Assembly: GCA_013375385.1 (NCBI GenBank)
Contig: JABXJY010000167.1
Location: 1-6,122 of the forward strand
DNA: 6,122 nucleotides
DNA from: Desulfobacterales bacterium
Lineage (GTDB): Bacteria; Desulfobacterota; DSM-4660; Desulfatiglandales; B25-G16
Direction: 5' to 3'
This document shows positions 6,103 to 6,122 of the stretch, one piece after another (positions within the stretch are counted from its first letter, which is position 1; every line of letters starts with the position of its first letter). The notes under the pieces are model-generated. The model was not told the origin of the DNA. It did no database searches and worked only from the letters and a program-made list of their open reading frames with translations. The position numbers were made by a program, and so were the translations under genes.

Positions 6103-6122
6103 AATCCATCTAAAACGTTATA

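Overview
The window looks like a stretch of a Gram-negative bacterial chromosome. The chaperonin, kinase and KH-protein sequences have a deltaproteobacterial (Desulfobacterota-like) flavour. That placement rests on remembered family resemblance, not on a search. All genes I can support lie on the + strand. There are no tRNAs, rRNAs, insertion sequences or CRISPR arrays, and I found no convincing rho-independent terminator.

Layout, left to right. (1) Positions 1-1121 hold the 3' part of a PAS-domain sensor histidine kinase whose reading frame runs in from outside the window. (2) Positions 1122-1320 are a leader with a possible heat-shock (sigma-32-like) promoter. It is followed by groES (1321-1611) and groEL (1631-3252), the GroES/GroEL chaperonin operon. 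groEL is interrupted by a one-base deletion near 2492-2497, which splits a 540-residue chaperonin into two frames. (3) A 26-codon lysine-rich reading frame (3252-3332) overlaps the groEL stop codon by one base and abuts a possible start of the next gene. That gene is a radical SAM protein with an N-terminal cobalamin-binding-like domain (stop at 4715), visibly richer in G+C than its surroundings. (4) An AT-rich spacer contains a perfect 8-bp inverted repeat (4807-4827). It precedes an unrecognised coding region (4851-5420) that is open in one frame except for a single TGA at 5007-5009. (5) After a 220-bp spacer with nothing recognisable come a 47-residue very basic protein (5641-5784) and a 76-residue single-KH-domain RNA-binding protein of the KhpA/YlqC type (5872-6102).

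How the genes relate. groES and groEL form an operon and would make the two-part folding chamber if groEL is intact in the cell. The radical SAM gene follows closely enough to be co-transcribed, but its substrate cannot be read from the sequence. The last two genes encode small proteins likely to bind RNA and may act in ribosome or small-RNA biology. Two otherwise well-conserved reading frames (groEL and the 4851-5420 region) are each broken by one lesion. Sequencing or assembly error must therefore be excluded before calling either a true pseudogene.
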